Below, in pieces: positions 57,109 to 64,000 of a DNA stretch of 64,000 nt. Where the stretch lies: assembly GCA_019279435.1 (NCBI GenBank), contig JAAALK010000286.1, positions 43,771,712 through 43,835,711 on the forward strand. The letters are read 5' to 3'. Positions within the stretch are counted from its first letter, which is position 1. Each line of letters starts with the position of its first letter. The notes beneath the pieces are model-generated. The model did no database searches. It was not told the DNA's origin and saw only the letters and a program-made list of their open reading frames with translations. This stretch comes from Zizania palustris. Its lineage: Eukaryota; Streptophyta; Magnoliopsida; Poales; Poaceae. Both the position numbers and the translations under genes were made by a program.

Positions 57109-57765
57109 TAGGGATGAAAACGGAGCGGAAACGGACAGAAATGAGTACTATCATATCTGTTTCCGTATTTTTTTTACGGAAACAAAAACGAATACGGATA
57201 TCCCGGAAACGGATACGAAAACGGATGGCATCGGAAATGAATACGAACCGAATAAGGAGCGGATACGAATACGGATACGAAAATCTATCGGAAATTAAAA
57301 ACTCTTTAATATATGAAAAAAATAAGATAAAAAAATAAATATATTCAATTTACACACATATTAATGAATGATAAATACATATAATAAATTAAAAACAAAT
57401 TTATTTCGGTTGTAATGAATGTATATTATTTATTTTGATCAAATAATTACGTATTAATTTGAATTAAAATGTTCAATATTTAATGAATATAATATACTTT
57501 AAAGTTTTAATATAATATGAAAAAGCAAAAGATAATATTCTATATAATGTAGTAAAAACAGTAAAAACGGAAACTTTCCGTTTTTATTATGCGGAATATT
57601 CCGTTTCCGTATCCGTTTTTCGGAAATCACTGTTCCGTTTCCGTTTCCGTTTAAAAAATTCTGTTTTCGTTTCTGCTCCGAGAACGTATCCATTTCCGCA
57701 TAACCCTCTCCGTTTCCGTTTTTTCCCGGAACGGACGGAAAGTTTCCGCTCCATTTTCATTCCTA
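57109..57765. mobile_element. Non-autonomous hAT-type DNA transposon
   Basis: A 657-bp element with terminal inverted repeats: TAGGGATGAAAACGGAGCGG at the left and the complement of TAGGAATGAAAATGGAGCGG at the right (18 of 20 match). It is flanked by perfect 8-bp duplications CTCGTGGG at 57101-57108 and 57766-57773. An 8-bp duplication and TAGGGATG ends fit the hAT superfamily. Both ends consist of imperfect repeats of ACGGAAACGGATACG-like words around an AT-rich core. Short ORFs inside it are repeats and not genes. It lies about 310 bp upstream of the ETF-alpha start codon. Confidence 0.88.
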
Positions 57766-57972
57766 CTCGTGGGCGAAGGCGATGCTGTTTGCTTGGGCAC
57801 TCCGGTGGCCACTCGCCGCCGTCTTCCTTCTTCCCGCACACCGGCGGCGAACGGAGCAGTGATGTTGGTGGACTTACCTCGATATCTCGCTGGTTGCTAC
57901 AATGCAGATGAGTAGACGATCCAATCCCGGTGGTTGATAGATTATAGATAGATACGTAGATAGATGCAACAC

Positions 57973-58000
57973 TGACGTGGCGTTTTGATCCCGTCACGTC
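57973..58000 (+). promoter_or_regulatory. ACGT-core elements in the ETF-alpha promoter/5' leader
   Basis: TGACGTGGC (57973-57981) and TCACGTC (57994-58000) are ACGT-core sites of the kind bound by plant bZIP factors, 85-112 bp upstream of the start codon. Arabidopsis S1/C-group bZIPs are known to control genes of amino-acid and ETF-linked catabolism through such boxes, so starvation or dark control is plausible but unproven. No clear TATA box was seen in 57774-58084. Confidence 0.4.
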
Positions 58001-58084
58001 TCCGCCGCCTCCTATTGTCGCCACTGGGCTCGTCGCTTCGTTTCTCCTGTTCCGATTTGGGAGAGCAAGCACGAGAGAGCTCTC

Positions 58085-61000
58085 ATGGCGGCGATGGTGG
58101 TTGGAGCGTTGAGGAGAGGGAGGGCGACCGGCGGCGGTTCGCGGTTCTTCGCCCAGTCGCTCCATAGATTTGTAAGTTCGATTCGCCTCGCTCGACGATC
58201 CCGGAGGATTCTGTGGCCGAGAAATCTAGGGTTGTCTTCGTCTCGCCCTTAGTTTTGCCCGGTTTGGCTCGATTTCTAGCCACTTCCCGGTGCTAATTCT
58301 ACCCGCGGATTAAGCGATCCGAGGAATATTTCCGAGGCACTCGAATTTCTCTAGCGAATTCGTTCGTTTCTGGCTCCGACTGTGCCTCACTTCTTAGCTT
58401 TGATGCCCTAATGCTAGGTGAGCACACTGGTCGTGGCGGAGCACGAAGGCGGATTCGTGAAGCCCTCATCTCTGAGCGCATTGGCGGCTGCAGAAGCCAT
58501 TGGCAAGGAGAATAGGGTTTCTCTTCTGCTAGGTGGATCCGGGCCGGCACTTCACAAGGCTGCTGAGCATGCTGCGTCCAGTCATCCATTGGTATCCGAG
58601 GTGTTGCCATGTGCTACGCCTTGTTACATGTGTTGTGCTTGAGCGATTAACCAACTGCTTGTGTCTGCGTCTTCTATTCCGAATTATGCATTGTTTTTCA
58701 GGGAAGAAGAAAAATTTTCTTTTCAATGTCCTGCTTATCAGTTGGTTCGCTTGCACTGCAGGTTCTTGTCGCTGATTCAGACGCTTTTGCACATCCTTTA
58801 GCTGAGCCTTGGGCGGAGCTACTTCGTTCTGTTCAGCAGAGAGGTGGCTACTCCCATGTTATAGCGTCTTCTACCTCCTTCGGGAAGAATTTGCTTCCAC
58901 GTGCTGCAGCCCTTCTTGATGTATCCCCTGTTACTGATGTCACTTCAATATCTGAGCCACGAGTCTTTGTGAGGTTTGTTATCATACTACTTTCTATGAA
59001 TCTTAGCATTTCCAGGAGAACATGGGATTGCCAAACAATGTTTGCCCTTCTGCCATTCTGTGTACTGGACATATTTCTGTAGATAGTCACGGTTATAGCA
59101 TGATTTTAGCAATGGATGATGCAAACATGCCATATACTTGAACCATTTTTCATTTATTTGCAAGCTCCTACTTAGTTTATGAAGTCTCCGCACTAACTAC
59201 TGTTTGATGCTGAATTTCACATGAATTGCTCTTCACAGCTGGTGTCATCACTTTGTTCATTTTCAGCTTGCTTTGCTGCCCTTATTAATGTTGGTTAATG
59301 TTGGTTTTACCGTTTTCCATTTTCTTAAGATGCTAATCTTATTAGTTTATGGATAGCCTAAGGAGTAAAGATTCATCGAATGATCCCATTGCCCATGAAT
59401 ACATGGCAGCCTTCTGCAATGCTTTCTGCTTGCAACCCACATTGATTCCTTTGTTTGGCTCCTTTTTCATATGTATGAAAAACAATGGTGTGGAGGGATA
59501 AGACTTGTTCCAACCACATGCCGCGTTAAGCCATTAATGTACAAGTGAGGCCTGACCTTGGGTGGGTGGGCTCATAACCGTTAACCTTTGTGCCCAGTGT
59601 CCACCATTGAGTGGGTTTTCTTTTTATCCATATGCACTGTATGCTTTATGCTTTTGCATAATCAACTCAATGCTATATGCCATCCAAAATCCCATATATG
59701 ATTAATTATGTTTCTGACTTCTGACTTCTGACTTCAGGCCAATATATGCTGGAAATGCACTTTGTACTGTGCGATATACGGGAGAAGATCCTTGTATGAT
59801 GAGCATCAGGTCAACATCATTTTCCCCAACTGATGCTATGTCAGAAACAAAAGTTGCACCTATCACCCAGGTTGATCTCTCTTTCCTCAGTGAAGGTTTG
59901 TTTGGTTTCTTCACCACATTCTTTTATTAAGAAAATAAGGTTCTTATCCATTCTGTACTACTCCTTTTTTGATCTGGAGTTCAGAAATAATGTTCCTGAG
60001 TTCTACATTGAACTCTGGAAGTCAATTGATGATCACTCAATCGATTTTGTTGTTTAGGTCCTTATTTATAGTTTTTGATGAAATTGAACCATGCTGTAGA
60101 AAAAGAATATCTCTTTTGATCTTTAATATGGACACTTTTCTGACTTAAAATTTAGGAGTATATTTCAACATTATTTTGTTTGTAAATGTACAGGAAGCTT
60201 AGGGAAATCTGCATGGGTGAATCTGAAATCCCAAGATACAGAACGGCCTGATCTTGCAAATGCGTCTGTAGTAGTCACTGGAGGCAGAGGTTTGAAAAGT
60301 GCTGATAATTTCAAATTGTTGGAGCAGCTTGCAGAGAAACTTGGTGCAGCAGGTTTGAACCTTGCTTTATCTTTCCCCCTTCTTCATCTAGTTATCTGAA
60401 CCTAAGTCGCACCCAAGTTCTTAACGATTGGTATTTGAACCTATAAGGCTCATGTGAAACTCTTCTGTCTGCATGCTTTTTTCTGACTGATTACAATTTT
60501 CTTTATTCTTTGTAGTGGGTGCGACCAGAGCTGCTGTAGATGCAGGATTTGTTCCAAATGAACTTCAAGTAAGCTCTGCAAATCTAGCTGTGTTCAATGC
60601 TATGTCAGAAAGTAATAGATTATGAATGAATCCTTGCCATGCCAGAAAATAATTAGATAGATTCTAAATGGATCCAGCCAATATGAAACTGTAGATGCCA
60701 GCATGAGCTACAACATGCGTCGTGAAGCTCAATACATTAGTGCATTACCATCGTATCTGTGAACTTGCGTGTACCTACCTCTCTTGTGGCTGCTTAGTTT
60801 ATTATTGTTGTTGCAATGAACTGTTTTCCCTCAGGTTGGTCAGACTGGGAAAATTGTTGCGCCTGAGCTCTATATGGCATTTGGAGTATCTGGAGCAATA
60901 CAACACTTGGCGGGGATGAGAGATTCCAAGGTTATTGTTGCTGTCAACAAAGACGCTGATGCGCCCATATTCCAGGTTTTCCTCTTGACCCTACAGAGCT

Positions 61001-61732
61001 GTACCAGATATTTTAGGGAGATTTGTCACACCCTTGTGTATAACAAGGTTGTCTCTAAGCTCGGTACAATCCAAGATATGGCAAAAAAACAGTACTTATT
61101 ACCTATGTAGCATAACAACAAAAATATGATATTTTATTATCATGTCCCCTCGTAACTAATAGACTCTAGGTTCATTGGACTGTTTATTTATAGCCTATGC
61201 TTAAAATATAATTGAATTATTATGCGCTAAATAGAAAAATTATAGCTAGTTTAAGTAATAAGCATAATTAACTATGTTCTCTCCATCCTAAAATGTAACC
61301 ATTTCTATCATTCAAGTTTTGTCACAAATATTATAACTTTTATGATTTCCCTCCCAAATATTACCATTTTGCCCCTATCTATCTATTCCAGACTGGCGCA
61401 CATGACAAAAACTCAAATTTGTTTTGCCTGTACCGTTGATTTGCCTGTACTAGAATACTAATTGGTGAGTGTGTTGCAATAGCTAAGAATTTTTTACAGA
61501 ATTGCCTTTACATTTGGTATGGAGGGAGTAACTAATAGTCAGAATGAGTTAATTCTATGCATATCCAATAACCATGGTTATGTTATAATCTCAATTATTT
61601 GAAGTTATAGAGTAGCCCTCAAAATTCTTAACCTGTTATAACTATGTTTCCCAGGTTGCGGATTACGGAATTGTTGCGGACCTGTTCGAAGTTCTTGACG
61701 AGCTGTTGAAGAAGTTACCTGACAAGAAATGA
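58085..61732 (+). CDS. ETFA: Electron transfer flavoprotein subunit alpha, mitochondrial
   Basis: The alpha subunit binds FAD and with ETF-beta passes electrons from acyl-CoA and branched-chain dehydrogenases to ETF:ubiquinone oxidoreductase in the mitochondrial matrix. Eight exons with GT-AG introns: 58085-58171, 58418-58600, 58762-58973, 59738-59895, 60194-60352, 60516-60568, 60835-60975 and 61655-61732. They join in frame into 356 codons plus TGA, close to the usual plant length of about 360. Exon 1 is an Arg-rich, acid-free targeting peptide. The N-terminal domain begins [11 protein letters not shown]. The C-terminal FAD domain shows [43 protein letters not shown] and [10 protein letters not shown], which carry the family signature and ligand-binding residues. 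ATG 58085 is the first in frame. No defect is seen, so the gene is probably functional. The neighbour at 62279 converges on it. Confidence 0.96.
61275..61528. repeat. Stowaway-like MITE in ETFA intron 7
   Basis: A 254-bp segment between TA dinucleotides (61273-61274 and 61529-61530), starting TGTTCTCTCCATCCTAAAAT and ending CATTTGGTATGGAGGGAG. The ends are imperfect inverted repeats of the CTCCCTCC type seen in grass Stowaway elements. The rest of the intron (60976-61654) holds AT-rich DNA without a recognised feature. Confidence 0.6.
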
Positions 61733-62278
61733 GGGCGCTACCGCGCTAACATGATTAGTGTCAGCCACATTTGCTCATCTTCTTTAACAAGATGAAGCGC
61801 TCCTCAATGTGCGATTTAAATCGTCATGTCGTATCTCCATACAAAGCATGAATAAGAGAGCACGATGCGTCATGTACCTCTCTGTAGATACGGCTGGGCT
61901 AGCAATGGCAAACATGAGGGGATGATACAGTGTAGAGAGAACATGCCAACAATTCTGCCACGAGATTTCACCCGTAAAAACGCACCCACCACGTCAAAAG
62001 AATGCCCATGATTTGGTGTATACAAGAATATCAACACCTAAGTCCTAACACACACGAGTGGCCGCGATGAACCGAAGTGGATAATTTGGGCTAACGATTT
62101 CCTACCAGAACATCGGATCACGCTCGCCAAAAAGCCTCATTGTTTGCGGCCAAATGAACACGAATGCCAGCAGATGAAGGTAAAAAACAAAAATGTGGGT
62201 TTATACATGTTACACCACGTATAGGGGACCTGCGACCTGTATAAAAAAACTATCGTGCGATGAGGCGATCGATGTCGA
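61733..62278. other. Convergent 3' UTR region between ETFA and the ACBP gene
   Basis: 546 bp between the two stop codons. It must hold both 3' UTRs. No ORF, repeat or clear terminator was seen. Confidence 0.6.
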
Positions 62279-63967
62279 TCACGACTGGGACTTGTCCGGT
62301 GGGGTACCCACAAGCCAGCCCCACATGCCACCGGAACTCTGCCTCTGATTTGCTTCTAACGCTGCTTGCTCAGAAGCAGCCTTCTGCCTTCGAAGCAGCT
62401 CGACCTCCCTTTCCAGTGCGTCCATGCTCTGGAGCTTCTGCCGTAGCTCCGCGACATCCACCTACGGAGGCATATTCGGAAGCATGTAAAATCAGGGGAT
62501 ATTCATGCCGCGGAATGACCCATTCACCCGACTATTCAAGTGGTATAGTCGTTTGACTGCCGCGGAGCATAAAAACTGCACTTCCTGAAGGAGGGCCATT
62601 CTCAGAAGAAAAACTGCCTACTACATCTGATTCCTTATATAAATAGTTTTAGACTTACACACAAGAATTAAGAAATCAACTTAAATATATTTGGAAAATG
62701 TGAGTTGTTTATTTATGAGAGGAGTAGCGTTTATATAAATTATATGTTGCACTAATATACTTCAATCAATCATGTATAAATATTCCCATGAAATTTTATG
62801 GGCATTTTTAATTTTTTTGTTAGAATGATTCTTGTGAGAAGCAAGTTTCACCTAATTCTCTCCCATATTACAAAAAGGAAAATACGTTCTCCTAAATCAC
62901 TTCTATTTTTTACCCTTTCAGTAAGGATTCGGAAGATTATCTTTAGAATCAGCCCCAAAAATCCCTATCAAACAGGGCCTTATCTGACAAGGACAAACAT
63001 GAAAAAAAAAGAAAAAATGACTAAATGTTCTAAAACGGCTTATATCTTGAAAAGAGTTAAGAAGGCTAAAACAGCTTATATAAGGGATCAGAGGGAGTAT
63101 GCCATTATCATCGTCTCTCTTATGCAAGTCGTTGGTAAGACAATGCGTACCTCAAGTTTGAAGCATCTTGACTGTTCAGCAGCGAGTTGGCCACGGACAG
63201 TTTGAAGTTCCTACAAAATCCAAATGAACAAAATTAAGGAATAAGGATATGCATTCCACAAAAGGGGATATAAAGTCCACTGCATGCTTGACAGATAATG
63301 CAGGACAAAAAAAACAAGAACTGCAAATATGTAGGAGGCTAGGGGCAGAAGCAGGACTACTAGAAGATATACAAGGAGTCTCACCTTTGTCAGGTCTGCA
63401 TTTCTAGCCTCTGCTTCAGCAATCTCTTCTTTAAGCTGTATCGTTTGCAGTTGTTCCCTGTTAAGTGTTGCTTCTAATTCCTCTTTTTCAGCTTTAAGAA
63501 CTAGTAAATGTTCACTTGCATCGTCATTTCTATTTTTCTGCAACACAGCACCACAAAACAAAACAACAGCAGTGAACATCTTCTCAATTACTCAAAGCAT
63601 CATGGTCTTTCATAACACATAATTGGCATGATAGCTACAAACAATACTGCAATGCCTATTTCACGCAATTTTAATTTGTATAGACCCTAATTTTCTAAAA
63701 GAACTCCCAGATTTGCAGAAACAAAATAACAAACACACTTTCTAAGTACCGACATAGGTGATTTCATTTAGTTCTAGGCATGAGAGGAAAGTGTACTGAG
63801 CAAGAGATTACCAGGGTTGAATCAGCACTGTCCATGGCAATCTCACGGATCTTCCCATCATGAGAAAGATCAACCTCTGGTTCCAGAACCCTAGAAGTAC
63901 TATCTGAGGCATGTCCTTTTGTTTTTGACTGCAAATCTGATTTGAGGCTAAGTTTAAGAGCAAAGAC
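62279..63967 (-). CDS. Acyl-CoA-binding protein, kelch/coiled-coil class (C-terminal part; gene continues beyond window)
   Basis: Proteins of this class (Arabidopsis ACBP4/5, rice ACBP6) bind acyl-CoA esters through an N-terminal ACB domain and carry kelch repeats followed by a coiled coil. Only the C-terminal coiled coil is in the window. Four exons on the minus strand, 63967-63812, 63537-63385, 63210-63151 and 62461-62279, are all phase 0 with AG-GT borders and join into 183 codons plus TGA. The sequence is rich in Glu, Leu and Lys heptads (VLKAEKEELEATL, LQTVRGQLAAEQSRCFKLE, VAELRQKLQSM, LEREVELLRRQKAASEQAA) and ends in GGMWGWLVGTPP, which I recognise as the tail of the plant ACBP4/5 type. 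The identification is from memory of the family; the diagnostic ACB and kelch domains would lie to the right of 64000. In rice, I recall ACBP6 and ETFA as neighbours on chromosome 3, which fits. Confidence 0.75.
62990..63101. repeat. Stowaway-like MITE remnant in ACBP intron
   Basis: The intron 62462-63150 contains AT-rich DNA and a segment ending GGGATCAGAGGGAGTA, with the words CTAAAACAGCTTATATAAGG and CTAAAACGGCTTATATCTTG, typical of grass Stowaway ends. Only one end is recognisable. Confidence 0.4.
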
Positions 63968-64000
63968 CTGTCCATCAGGAAAAAAACTTGTTACAAGTTT

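Noticed and set aside
57127..57338. Small ORFs of 64-103 codons rich in Arg, Lys, Asn and Thr
   Set aside because: They translate the oligonucleotide repeats of the hAT-type element and end inside it.

Overview
This is nuclear DNA of a grass (Poaceae, monocot). The evidence is a pair of spliced single-copy plant genes at the right end, beside some 57 kb of nested LTR retrotransposons and LINEs of plant lineages (Tekay chromovirus, Tat, SIRE/Maximus). The species cannot be named from the sequence alone. No prokaryotic, plastid or mitochondrial-genome features, tRNA, rRNA or CRISPR were found.

Layout. Positions 1-30694 hold the 5' two thirds of a decayed minus-strand Ty3/gypsy Tekay-type element; its 3' part runs off the left edge. 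Its 5' LTR is split by a minus-strand Ty1/copia SIRE-type element (Copia-1, 7769-30199). Copia-1 is itself split by a very young plus-strand Ty3/gypsy Tat-type element (Gypsy-2, 9510-21372; identical target duplications; one difference between its 485-bp LTRs). Gypsy-2 carries gag-pol on the plus strand, a 118-bp tandem array, and an intron-containing antisense gene.

Positions 30695-48254 hold a decayed plus-strand L1-type LINE (ORF1, then endonuclease/RT ORF2, ending in poly(A)), split by a second SIRE-type copia element (Copia-2, 31562-42823). Next to the LINE tail lies a fragment of another LINE ORF1 on the opposite strand (48255-49412). Then comes an LTR of the Tekay type (49413-55387) with a complete solo LTR inserted in it (49619-52914, perfect 5-bp duplication). 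Positions 55388-57765 are AT-rich repeat sequence with a solo gypsy LTR (55935-56724, perfect 5-bp duplication) and a short hAT-type non-autonomous DNA element (57109-57765, perfect 8-bp duplication).

The host genes start at 58085. The first is a complete eight-exon gene for the mitochondrial electron transfer flavoprotein alpha subunit (plus strand, 58085-61732). Converging on it is the 3' part of a kelch/coiled-coil acyl-CoA-binding protein gene of the plant ACBP4/5 (rice ACBP6) class (minus strand, 62279-63967, continuing past the right edge). Both act around acyl-CoA catabolism: the ETF accepts electrons from acyl-CoA dehydrogenases, and ACBPs bind and carry acyl-CoA esters.

No clearly new cellular system is visible. 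The points most worth a second look are the spliced antisense gene in Gypsy-2, an extra ORF upstream of gag in the Tekay element, an inverted repeat and a gag/pol frame break shared by the two copia elements, and a dense TTCGAA cluster in the Copia-2 LTRs.
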